From Acholeplasmatales bacterium (GTDB lineage Bacteria; Bacillota_I; Bacilli_A; Acholeplasmatales; Anaeroplasmataceae), in the NCBI GenBank assembly GCA_017462645.1, contig JAFTQR010000008.1:1-39492 (forward strand): a DNA stretch of 39,492 nucleotides. The letters are read 5' to 3'. The position numbers and the translations under genes are program-made. The notes beneath the pieces were generated by a model. It saw nothing but the letters and a program-made list of their open reading frames with translations. It had not been told where the DNA came from and searched no databases. Shown here piece after piece: positions 1-7,861 of the stretch. Numbering within the stretch: the stretch's first letter is position 1; each line of letters opens with the position of its first letter.

Positions 1-66
1 AATAAATGCAAATCGCTTAAACATTAAAAAACGATGGCACTTTCATAATTTTCATACCCAAAAATG

Positions 67-104
67 CAAAAGTGCCACTGTACATATATACAGTGGCACT
101 TTTG
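67..104. terminator. Strong 16-bp hairpin, possible bidirectional terminator
   Basis: Perfect inverted repeat: arms 67-82 and 89-104 around a 6-nt loop. T-rich sequence follows on the plus side (101-119) and a shorter T-run on the minus side. It lies in the gene-free 1-231 stretch downstream of the pectate lyase gene. A second, outer inverted repeat (CACTTTCATAA, 38-48 with 122-132) encloses it. The gene it serves may lie left of the window. Confidence 0.55.
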
Positions 105-190
105 TCTTTTTCGTGTTATTTTTATGAAAGTGTCTTTTTTTTAAAATCTTTAAGAAAATGTTATTATATTAACATTTTTAGAAATAATTA

Positions 191-225
191 AAAAAAGACA
201 CTATCTCATGATTGAGATAATGTCT
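191..225 (-). terminator. Rho-independent terminator of the pectate lyase gene
   Basis: On the minus strand a 12-bp stem (arms 214-225 and 196-207, with one G-U type mismatch) starts just after the lyase stop codon and is followed by a T-run (plus-strand A-run 191-196). Confidence 0.8.
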
Positions 226-231
226 CATTAT

Positions 232-3200
232 TTATTCTACTATAAATGCATATACATTCATTGAGTCATCCTTAGAAATTGTATATGTTCCTGAAGACAA
301 TGTAATCTTTAATACACCATCAGCATCCATAGTATATGATGTATCATTAATTTTAATATCCTTACCTGCTGAATCTGAAATAATTGTTAAAACAACCTCT
401 TTTTCAGCAGTAAAGCTAATAGATGTTTTACTACTACTTTCAATCTTCATTGCGGTAGTATAAGTTACACCATTATATGTTTTAGAAGCAATTCCTGATT
501 TTAAATTACCTTTTATTGTGAAATAGCCTGTAGAATCAGTTATACCATCATCAAATGTTTTAATATGTGTTTGAGCTAATGCTTCATCATATGCTGCTCT
601 TGCTGCTAATAAATCAGCATAATTAGTAATTAATGCTTGATTTGATGCATCTAAACTAGCATATAAAGCCTCTGCTTCTGTTATTATTGCTCCAGAAGAG
701 CTTGTAACTGTACCAATAGAATCAATTAATGCAATTAAATAATTAACCTTAATATTAGTAATTGATGCTTCGTTTACTAATGATGCCTTTTCATCACTAG
801 TTAAAGAATTATATGTATCTAATACATTCTTCATAGATTCAATACTAGATAAATCAACATTTATAATTAGCTTATCAGCATTATCAATTCTAACAAGGCT
901 TTCATATTTAGCGTTTGATGCTTCTAATATTGAATAATTAGTAACTAATTTCTTTTGTTCTTCACTAAGAGAATTATATTCATTATAAGCAATTTCAATT
1001 GCCTCCTTAGAAGCTAATGTAACTGTACCTATCGCATCAATCTTATTTACACAAGATGTTACTGCATATCCTTCAAATTCAGCTTCTGCAGATACTAAAT
1101 CATTATAATTCGCTACTACTGCAGTTGGATAAACAGATAATAGCTTATCGTATTCTGTTCTTGCGTTAGTTATAGCAGTACCACTTTCAACAGTAACTGT
1201 ACCAATAGAATCAATTAGGCCAGTAACATAAGCTATTCCTAATTGTCCATATTGATTATATGCAGATAATACAGGGCTATAATCAACTAAAGCTTGAATT
1301 TCACTTCCTAGATTTTTATAGCAATCCATTGCTTCCTTAATTAATCCATAGCATTTATCTGTATATTCAATGCTTGAAGGAATATTATTAACCTTATCAT
1401 TAAATTCAGCAATTCTTTCTTCTTTAAATTCCTCTGAATCATATTTAGTAAATATTAGGCTAGATACTGTTGTTTCCTTATCAAATCTACATGAAACAAT
1501 ATAATATAAGCCTGGCTTTAATATAGCTTGACCGGAGTCAGTTAATAAAACCTCACCATTTTCGCTTACTAACGCTCCATTATGCATTGCATCTGATGAA
1601 TTACCTAGCATACTAATATCTACTATTGCATAATCATTTAATCTAAATGTAATACCTTGTCCTTTAAATTTATCTGATTTTACATTTGTATATAAAATAC
1701 CAGTATCACTTGTTAATGTAGCTGTATATGAGCCACTTGATAAATTAATGCCTTCCTCTACATTATATAAATTAGAATTTATTTTTGGAGGCATATATGT
1801 ATTGTTAAGCTCTGTTCTATAATATGAGCCTGAATACTTTAAGCATTCTAATCTTGCAGTTTGTGCATCAGTTAAATAGCAATCTGATACCTGCTTAGAA
1901 TCATCATAATAAAATAGTTTACTATTAGTATCAAAATTAGCATAGCTTGTACCATTATAAGCACAATTACTTGTAAATTCTTGAGTACGGCTTGTTGCTA
2001 ATTGAGATGCAACACCCTCTGAGCTAAAGCATGCTAAATAAGTATTACCATACATTTTAGCACCAGATGCTTCATCTACTACCTGCTTACATCCCTCATA
2101 ATAATTATTTTCTGAATACATAAAGCAATTTGCACGTAGTGATGAAATGTAGCTTAAGCCAACCTTTACAGTTTCACCATCTGGATTCACATAGCTTTGA
2201 TTTACTATATCACAATAAACATAGTTATTGTAGAAATGTAAATTAGCTTGTCTTAATAATGGTATACGTGAGCCACAATTATACCAAATATTATGATGGA
2301 ATGAAATATTATATTGTAATGATGAATCACTAGATCCTACTAAATTCGTTTTATGACAATTTTCATAATAACAATAACTCATTGTATAATATTGACCACG
2401 CTTAAAGTCACAAGAGCCATCACCTTCAGCCTTATCTGATTCCGCAGGGTTAGCACAATAGCCTGGTAAGAATGTAATATGATGGATCCAGCAGCGTTCT
2501 ACTGATGCAGTAATAATTGAACCCTCTTGTACACCCTCCATACCTAAGGCATCCTCTGTATATTGATCAAATGTTAAATTTCTAGCTTCAAAGCTTTTGC
2601 CTCTATTTCCAGTAGTGTCTGAGCATATAAAGTGAATACCCCAGCCTTCAATTTCAGCATCAAAGCCTACACCTTCAATTGTAACATTTTTTAAATTTTT
2701 CATCCTAGCCATGTTACCATTGTCACCAACAGTACCACCTTGGTTAGTTGAACTATAGGCTGTTAATCCTTCAGGTGTTGTAACCTTACCAACGATACGT
2801 ATTACAATTGGATGCTCATCATTTAAAGAATCAAATCCTAATGTATTACCTGTTGAAGAATAGGTATTAGAGCCTTGCTTAGAGTATTGGGCATTATTAA
2901 TCCACCAGCCAATACCTAAAGCCTGTTTATTTAAGCCTGGAACTGTAAACATTGCAGATTGAACCTCTTCTACAGTTGCCATAACATTATCTTTATTTTC
3001 CTCTGTCACATAAATAACAATAGCGTTATCCTTTAATGTACCATCATCATTATATGCACCCACACCATCATTATAATTAAAATGTGCATATCCTGATCTA
3101 TCATAGGCTACAATTCCTAAGCGACAAACAGATGATAATCCATCCTTTTCAGCACCATCAACTACAGGCACTATTTTAATATCATAGGTACCCTTACTAA

Positions 3201-3723
3201 AGCCTAATAAATCTGCTCGCATTTTTCCATTAGCTAGCTCTTGAATATGTAAATTTTTATAATCTAGCTTTATATAATCAGCATTAGATTTAGCATAAAC
3301 AACATAATCTGATGCTGAATTTATTTTTTCAAATTCCACATAGCCTGCCTCATTTAATCCTGAACAGCTAGTTATTTGAACCTCTCCATTCACAATAACC
3401 TCACCATTACCTGAATCAATAGCGCCCGTGCCAGTATTAACATTTGAGTTTTCACTATCACTATTATCATCACTTGTTGTTGGAGTTGGTGTTATATCCG
3501 GAGTTACAGTTGGTGTAACTGTTGGAGTTGATGTTTCCGGCTCTGTTGGAGTAGGAGTCGGAGTTGGTGTATTTTGTGTTGGTGTTACTGAAGGTGTAGG
3601 TACTACACTTGGATAAACAGTAGGTGTAGCACTTGGCTTACTACTTTTATCATTACCACCACATGATGCTAATGTAAAGGCTAAAAGGGTAGCTAATATA
3701 CCCACTATACTTTTTCTTTTCAT
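232..3723 (-). CDS. Pectate lyase (PL1-like) lipoprotein with repeat modules
   Basis: Predicted surface pectin lyase of 1163 residues. A lipoprotein signal peptide ends in LASC with the lipidated Cys at 21. Residues 30-85 are a Pro/Thr linker. A right-handed beta-helix of PL1 type follows: GDGSCD (434-439), HKTNLVGSSD (457-466), FHHNIW (475-480) and R486-IPLLR, where PL1 enzymes keep the catalytic arginine. A region at about 640-760 looks like a carbohydrate-binding beta domain. Residues 828-1050 hold three clear copies and one decayed copy of a helical repeat with the core IDSIGTVT. Residues 1051-1163 resemble the C-terminal domain found on other gut Firmicute pectate lyases. It has its own promoter and terminator. 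PL1 assignment and secretion are well supported; the linkage it cleaves is inferred. Confidence 0.9.
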   Translation of the reverse strand: MKRKSIVGILATLLAFTLASCGGNDKSSKPSATPTVYPSVVPTPSVTPTQNTPTPTPTPTEPETSTPTVTPTVTPDITPTPTTSDDNSDSENSNVNTGTGAIDSGNGEVIVNGEVQITSCSGLNEAGYVEFEKINSASDYVVYAKSNADYIKLDYKNLHIQELANGKMRADLLGFSKGTYDIKIVPVVDGAEKDGLSSVCRLGIVAYDRSGYAHFNYNDGVGAYNDDGTLKDNAIVIYVTEENKDNVMATVEEVQSAMFTVPGLNKQALGIGWWINNAQYSKQGSNTYSSTGNTLGFDSLNDEHPIVIRIVGKVTTPEGLTAYSSTNQGGTVGDNGNMARMKNLKNVTIEGVGFDAEIEGWGIHFICSDTTGNRGKSFEARNLTFDQYTEDALGMEGVQEGSIITASVERCWIHHITFLPGYCANPAESDKAEGDGSCDFKRGQYYTMSYCYYENCHKTNLVGSSDSSLQYNISFHHNIWYNCGSRIPLLRQANLHFYNNYVYCDIVNQSYVNPDGETVKVGLSYISSLRANCFMYSENNYYEGCKQVVDEASGAKMYGNTYLACFSSEGVASQLATSRTQEFTSNCAYNGTSYANFDTNSKLFYYDDSKQVSDCYLTDAQTARLECLKYSGSYYRTELNNTYMPPKINSNLYNVEEGINLSSGSYTATLTSDTGILYTNVKSDKFKGQGITFRLNDYAIVDISMLGNSSDAMHNGALVSENGEVLLTDSGQAILKPGLYYIVSCRFDKETTVSSLIFTKYDSEEFKEERIAEFNDKVNNIPSSIEYTDKCYGLIKEAMDCYKNLGSEIQALVDYSPVLSAYNQYGQLGIAYVTGLIDSIGTVTVESGTAITNARTEYDKLLSVYPTAVVANYNDLVSAEAEFEGYAVTSCVNKIDAIGTVTLASKEAIEIAYNEYNSLSEEQKKLVTNYSILEASNAKYESLVRIDNADKLIINVDLSSIESMKNVLDTYNSLTSDEKASLVNEASITNIKVNYLIALIDSIGTVTSSSGAIITEAEALYASLDASNQALITNYADLLAARAAYDEALAQTHIKTFDDGITDSTGYFTIKGNLKSGIASKTYNGVTYTTAMKIESSSKTSISFTAEKEVVLTIISDSAGKDIKINDTSYTMDADGVLKITLSSGTYTISKDDSMNVYAFIVE
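704..1217 (-). repeat. Repeated helical-module DNA inside the pectate lyase gene
   Basis: A near-identical 25-base stretch coding LIDSIGTVT occurs at 704-728 and 1193-1217, with a diverged copy at 1019-1043. Each begins a module of about 55-60 residues with the pattern A..Y..L....Q.L..NY..L..A...Y. This resembles FIVAR-like surface spacers. These are protein-coding tandem domains, not a CRISPR or mobile repeat. Confidence 0.7.
3472..3620 (-). repeat. Low-complexity Pro/Thr linker coding region
   Basis: Alternating Pro and Thr codons (TPTPTPT, TVTPTVTP) form a repetitive 150-base tract just after the lipobox of the lyase. It probably carries the catalytic part across the cell wall and may vary in length between strains. 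Confidence 0.7.
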
Positions 3724-3751
3724 AATTTTACCTCTAATAAAAATATATATG

Positions 3752-3781
3752 ATTATATCATATATTGATAGATTTCGTAAA
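3752..3781 (-). promoter_or_regulatory. Promoter of the pectate lyase gene
   Basis: Minus-strand -10 TATAAT (3752-3757) with -35 TTTACG (3776-3781) at 18 nt. The -35 is overlapped by a cre-like element. Confidence 0.65.
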
Positions 3782-3815
3782 GCGTTTTCGATGATTTCGA
3801 CAGAAAACGTTTTCT
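3778..3815. promoter_or_regulatory. Two LacI/CcpA-type operators
   Basis: AGAAAACGTTTTCT (3802-3815) is a perfect palindrome with a central CG, the form used by LacI-family regulators and close to the cre consensus. A second imperfect copy, GTAAAGCGTTTTC (from 3778), overlaps the -35. The two centres are 25 bp apart. Repression of the lyase by a LacI-family protein or CcpA is inferred. Confidence 0.6.
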
Positions 3816-3830
3816 ATTGAATCAATAAAA

Positions 3831-3853
3831 AATACTGACTAAAAGTCAGTATT
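3831..3853 (-). terminator. Terminator of the symporter gene
   Basis: Stem AATACTGACT/AGTCAGTATT with a 3-nt loop and T-runs on both sides. It starts 5 nt past the symporter stop codon. Confidence 0.85.
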
Positions 3854-3858
3854 TTTTA

Positions 3859-5466
3859 TTATTCATTTGTTGTTTCCTGTACAGATTCATTTACCGGTTC
3901 AGTTAATGCCTCTTTTGCAGGAACTGTTACAGTATCATTATAACAGCTGAATAAATCCTCTACCAAGTCTTGATTTGGAGCTTTCGTAAATAAAGATACA
4001 ATTGGAACAATTAATAAGCTTGCTATCATCGCAACTACACCCATGTAGATTGAATCAGATAGGAATACACCAATAAATGTACCATTCTCACCTAATCCAG
4101 CATATTTAAATACTAAGCTTAGGCAAGCAATTGTAACACCACTTATAAATGATGCCCAAACTGAAGCCTTTGTAGTCTTTTTCCAATATAAGCCAAATAG
4201 GAATGGACCAATAAACGCACCAGATATAGCACCCCAAGATATACCCATTAATGATGCTATATCACTTGTAAGCTCCTTAGGACCGTATATTTGGAATATC
4301 GCAAGTAATGCTGATATTACTATAAAGAATAAAATAGAAACTCTTAATAACCACATTTTCTTCTTTTCAGCAAGTGGCTTTACAGTATCAACTAAATCAA
4401 TTGTTAAAGTTGATGCCGAAACCATTACTAATGATGATAATGTAGACATTGATGCAGCTAATACTAGTATAATTACTAATCCTACTAATAATGCATTAAG
4501 AACATTATTATTTATTAAATTTGTAACCATTGTAGGAACAATATTTGAAGAACCACCAGCAGGTGCACCATTTACCATATCAACAAATAATCTACCAAAA
4601 CCACCTAGGAAATAGCATCCTCCAGCTACAATTAAAGCGAAAATTGTAGATATTATAGTACCCTTTCTAATTTGGTTTTCATTACTAATAGAATAGAATT
4701 TGCTTACCATTTGAGGTAATCCCCATGTACCAAGTGATGTTAATATAACAACAAATATTAAATGGACTGGATCACTACCAAATAATGATGTATATTGCCA
4801 TCCGTGTGTTGATAGCTTAGACATTGAATCCATTAAGCCACCATTCTTTTCTAATACGAAATATACTACTAAAACAATACCAACTAGCATAATAACACCT
4901 TGGATAAATGAATTTACCGCAGTAGACATTAAGCCACCAATTATTACATATATACCTGTTACAATAGATATAATTAAAATCCATACCCAATACTCATCAA
5001 AGCCAAAGGCTGTTGCAAACAAGCTTGATAAGCCATTATATAAGGCTGCAGTATATGGTATTAAGAACACAAATACTACTACTGACGCAAAAAGCTTTAA
5101 AGGCTTAGAATTAAATCTTTTTCCAAAGAAATCAGGCATTGTAGAAGATTTCATCTTTTGAGTAATAAGTCTTGTTCTTCTACCAAGCAATGCCCAGGCC
5201 ATGTAAGAGCCTATTACTCCATTACCAATACCAATCCATAATGCAGCAATACCAAATTCCCAACCAAAGCTTCCGGCATAGCCTATAAAGATTACGGCCG
5301 AGAAATAACTAGTTCCGTAGGCAAAGGCTGATAGCCATGGACCTACGTTTCTACCACCAAGTAGGAAATCGTTTGAATTTGTAGCTTTTTTTCTACAATA
5401 GAAACCTACATAAAGAGTGGCAACAAAGAAAATAACAATCATTATAATTTTAATAGCTAAACTCAT
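3859..5466 (-). CDS. Sodium:solute symporter (SSS family)
   Basis: Integral membrane Na+-coupled transporter of 535 residues with about 13 hydrophobic helices, the usual size for the PutP/PanF/SGLT superfamily. The N-terminal half carries SAFAYGTSYFSAVIFIGYAG, matching the substrate- and Na+-binding helix 1-2 region; GGLMSTAVNSFIQG follows in the middle. The C-terminal tail is acidic and soluble. It lies 15 nt downstream of an acyl-CoA ligase and shares that gene's T-box leader. The substrate cannot be read from sequence. Its pairing with a CoA ligase under a Tyr-type T-box suggests a carboxylate, possibly an aromatic acid (inference). The start ATG has an AGGGAG site. Confidence 0.88.
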   Translation of the reverse strand: MSLAIKIIMIVIFFVATLYVGFYCRKKATNSNDFLLGGRNVGPWLSAFAYGTSYFSAVIFIGYAGSFGWEFGIAALWIGIGNGVIGSYMAWALLGRRTRLITQKMKSSTMPDFFGKRFNSKPLKLFASVVVFVFLIPYTAALYNGLSSLFATAFGFDEYWVWILIISIVTGIYVIIGGLMSTAVNSFIQGVIMLVGIVLVVYFVLEKNGGLMDSMSKLSTHGWQYTSLFGSDPVHLIFVVILTSLGTWGLPQMVSKFYSISNENQIRKGTIISTIFALIVAGGCYFLGGFGRLFVDMVNGAPAGGSSNIVPTMVTNLINNNVLNALLVGLVIILVLAASMSTLSSLVMVSASTLTIDLVDTVKPLAEKKKMWLLRVSILFFIVISALLAIFQIYGPKELTSDIASLMGISWGAISGAFIGPFLFGLYWKKTTKASVWASFISGVTIACLSLVFKYAGLGENGTFIGVFLSDSIYMGVVAMIASLLIVPIVSLFTKAPNQDLVEDLFSCYNDTVTVPAKEALTEPVNESVQETTNE

Positions 5467-5481
5467 AATTTAATCTCCCTC

Positions 5482-7116
5482 TTATTCAGTTGTTTGAAGC
5501 TCTACTAAGCTTACCTTACAATATTTTTCTCTAATTTTTGGTTTTTCTATTTTACCTGTTGGATTTCTAGGAACATCCTCAAAGATAACAACCCTAGGAC
5601 GCTTGTATCTAGGAAGCTCAAAACAGAACTTTTCAACCTCCTCTTGTGTCATAGTCATTCCTTCCTTAACCTCAATAATAGCGGCTGTAATTTCGCCTAA
5701 GCGCTTATCAGGTAAGCCTATAACAGCTACATCCTTAATCTTATCATGCTTTCTTAGATAATCCTCAATTTGAACAGGATAAATATTTTCACCACCTGTG
5801 ATAATTACATCCTTCTTTCTATCAACAAGATAAATGAAGCCGTCCTTATCCTTCTTAGCCATATCTCCTGTATATAGCCATCCATCCTTTAAAACCTCAG
5901 CTGAAGCTTCAGGATTCTTATAATAGCATTGCATAACACCAGGACCATTAACGATTAATTCGCCAACCTCCTCAGTTTTACACTCCTCACCATTTTCTTT
6001 AACTATCTTAACATCCCATAAATAGCCTGGTACACCAATAGCGCCTACCTTATGAATATTTTCAACACCTAAATGTACACAGCCAGGTCCAATAGATTCA
6101 CTTAATCCATAATTAGTATCATAATCATGTGTAGGGAATACCTTCTTCCATCTAGCAATTAATGATGGAGGTACAGGCTGAGCACCAACATGCATTAGCC
6201 TCCATTGATCTAGATTATACTCATCAAGCTTTAAATCTCCTCTATCAATACTATCTAATATGTCCTGAGCCCAAGGCACTAACAGCCATACAATTGTACA
6301 TTTTTCCTCTGAAATAGTATTGAATATCCATTCTGGTGAAATACCTCTTAATAAAACAGCCTTACTACCAGATAATAAGCTACCAAACCAATGCATTTTC
6401 GCACCCGTATGATATAAAGGTGGCATACATAAGAATACATCATCATGTGTCTGTGAATGATGCTTTTGTTCTGTTAAGCATGATGATACTAAAGCCTTAT
6501 GAATATGTAAAATAGCTTTAGGGAATCCTGTTGTACCACTTGAAAAGTAAATAGCAGCATTATCATTTTCTGTTAATTCAATATTTGGTTTATCAAAAAT
6601 AAAATAATTGATTATTTCATAATAATTATCAGCAAAAGGAACATCTCCAGTACCAACGTAAATTAATGTTTGAACTAAAGGTGTATGGTCTGCGATAGGC
6701 TCAACACGACCAATAAACTCTGGTCCAAAGATTAAGCAGCAGCAATCTGCCAAATCAAGACAATACTTAATTTCATCTGATGTATATCGATAATTCATAG
6801 GTACAGCTAAAGCACCTGTTTTTAAAACACCAAAATAGATTGGTAGCCATTCTAATGAATTCATTAAAAGAATCGCAACCTTATCCCCCTTTTTAATACC
6901 TTTGCTTAATAGTAAATTGGCAAATCTATTTGCCATTTTATCGAATTCAGCCCAAGTAATGCTTCTTCTATATTCCTTAGAAGCAATTGGTTCAATCAAG
7001 CTAAATTCACGCCATGTACGATAACGCTCTGGCTTTTTTTGTGGATTAATCTCCACTAAGCATTCCATATCCGGAAATTCTTTAGCGTTACGTTCTAAAA
7101 AATCTGTTAATACCAT
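5482..7116 (-). CDS. AMP-dependent acyl/aryl-CoA ligase
   Basis: Adenylate-forming (ANL superfamily) enzyme of 544 residues that would join a carboxylic acid to CoA through an acyl-AMP. Visible motifs are the P-loop SSGTTGFPKA (about 190-200), YGLSES, the hinge GWLYTGDMAKKDKDGFIYLVDR, GGENIYP and the C-terminal catalytic-lysine region PTGKIEKPKIR. It is a full-length class I ligase. It is the first gene behind the T-box, and the symporter follows in the same transcript. The site AGGGGGGG stands 5 nt from the ATG. Close relatives act on fatty, benzoic or cinnamic-type acids, so the substrate is uncertain; an aryl acid fits the neighbourhood. Confidence 0.88.
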   Translation of the reverse strand: MVLTDFLERNAKEFPDMECLVEINPQKKPERYRTWREFSLIEPIASKEYRRSITWAEFDKMANRFANLLLSKGIKKGDKVAILLMNSLEWLPIYFGVLKTGALAVPMNYRYTSDEIKYCLDLADCCCLIFGPEFIGRVEPIADHTPLVQTLIYVGTGDVPFADNYYEIINYFIFDKPNIELTENDNAAIYFSSGTTGFPKAILHIHKALVSSCLTEQKHHSQTHDDVFLCMPPLYHTGAKMHWFGSLLSGSKAVLLRGISPEWIFNTISEEKCTIVWLLVPWAQDILDSIDRGDLKLDEYNLDQWRLMHVGAQPVPPSLIARWKKVFPTHDYDTNYGLSESIGPGCVHLGVENIHKVGAIGVPGYLWDVKIVKENGEECKTEEVGELIVNGPGVMQCYYKNPEASAEVLKDGWLYTGDMAKKDKDGFIYLVDRKKDVIITGGENIYPVQIEDYLRKHDKIKDVAVIGLPDKRLGEITAAIIEVKEGMTMTQEEVEKFCFELPRYKRPRVVIFEDVPRNPTGKIEKPKIREKYCKVSLVELQTTE

Positions 7117-7130
7117 ATAATCCCCCCCTA

Positions 7131-7374
7131 AAAAAAAACGCCCTTTCTATTACAGAAAGGACGATTATAACCGTGGTACCACCTTAATTCACTATATATA
7201 ATATAGCCTCAAAACGATATAACGGTCGAACCCGTCTTACCTACTTAATTTCAATAAGAAGTTCCCAGAATGTATTCATATAAAATGCTTTACTATCTCT
7301 CACCAACCGATAGCTCTCTTAAAAAGCTTAAATCATACTACTTGTTTCTGATCATCACAATTTAAAATAAAATT
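7131..7374 (-). promoter_or_regulatory. T-box riboswitch with UAC (Tyr) specifier
   Basis: This element fills the 302-base gap between the ligase and the ACT gene. Minus-strand order: stem I base CAGAA (7350-7346) pairs with UUCUG (7270-7266). The internal loop has AGUA on its 5' side (7342-7339) and GAAUACA on its 3' side, putting UAC at 7274-7272 in the specifier position. An apical region with CUAUC/GAUAG and GGUUGGUG follows. The T-box core AAGGTGGTACCACGG lies at 7185-7171. Its UGGU bulge would pair with ACCA, fitting a tRNA with discriminator A such as tRNA-Tyr. The terminator stem is CCTTTCT/AGAAAGG (7160-7142) followed by eight T. Uncharged tRNA-Tyr should favour antitermination into the ligase and symporter genes. 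Confidence 0.9.
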
Positions 7375-7380
7375 CAACTT

Positions 7381-7409
7381 ATTTTACCATTTTACGAAAT
7401 ATTTGTCAA
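7381..7409 (-). promoter_or_regulatory. Near-consensus promoter of the T-box transcript
   Basis: Minus-strand TTGACA (7409-7404), 17-nt spacer, TAAAAT (7386-7381). It begins only 9 nt after the ACT gene stop, and no terminator lies between. Confidence 0.88.
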
Positions 7410-7418
7410 CAAAAACGA

Positions 7419-7850
7419 CTAATCTTTGTATAATTCGTTATTATTTATAACTTTTACGCTATTTTCTAATAAAATTCTTCTAGTTTCTTCAAGGTTAGCA
7501 GCTTGAATGATTGTAATAGCTTGATCCTTATAATGACCAATAAAAGAATAAATATATGTAATACTTATTTCATTTTTACTTAAAATAGCTAATACATCAC
7601 CAAGTCCATTAGGCTTATCAGGAATTACAATACCTAATACATCAGTAATTCTAATTGTATAATTATTTTCCTTTAAAATATTATAAGCCTTTGAATAATC
7701 ATCTACAATAAGTCTTAAAATACCATAATCTGTAGAATCAGCAATTGATAAAGCTCTAATATTAATATTGTTTTTTCCTAAAATAGAAACAACCTTAGAA
7801 ATACTTCCTTCTTTATTTTCAACAAATACAGATACCTGCTTAACAAACAT
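7419..7850 (-). CDS. ACT-domain protein linked to aryl-CoA ligase
   Basis: Small cytosolic protein of 143 residues made of two ACT domains in tandem. The first begins VKQVSVFVENKEGSISKVVSILGKN; the second spans about 70-140 with NGLGDVLAILSKNEISITYIY. Two-ACT proteins of this length are commonly encoded beside phenylacetate-CoA ligase and indolepyruvate oxidoreductase and probably sense an amino acid. Here it follows paaK by 11 nt with an AGGAGG site, so it is the last gene of the iorAB-paaK transcript. The ligand is unknown; an aromatic amino acid is the natural guess. It has no DNA-binding domain, so any regulation would be by protein contact. Confidence 0.82.
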   Translation of the reverse strand: MFVKQVSVFVENKEGSISKVVSILGKNNINIRALSIADSTDYGILRLIVDDYSKAYNILKENNYTIRITDVLGIVIPDKPNGLGDVLAILSKNEISITYIYSFIGHYKDQAITIIQAANLEETRRILLENSVKVINNNELYKD

Positions 7851-7861
7851 ATATTATCCTC

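Noticed and set aside
704-1217. Short direct repeats as a CRISPR array
   Set aside because: Copies are irregularly spaced and lie in frame within the lyase gene as protein modules.
3428-3616. Plus-strand frame rich in Val and Gly
   Set aside because: It is the antisense of the Pro/Thr linker of the pectate lyase; the periodicity comes from that linker.
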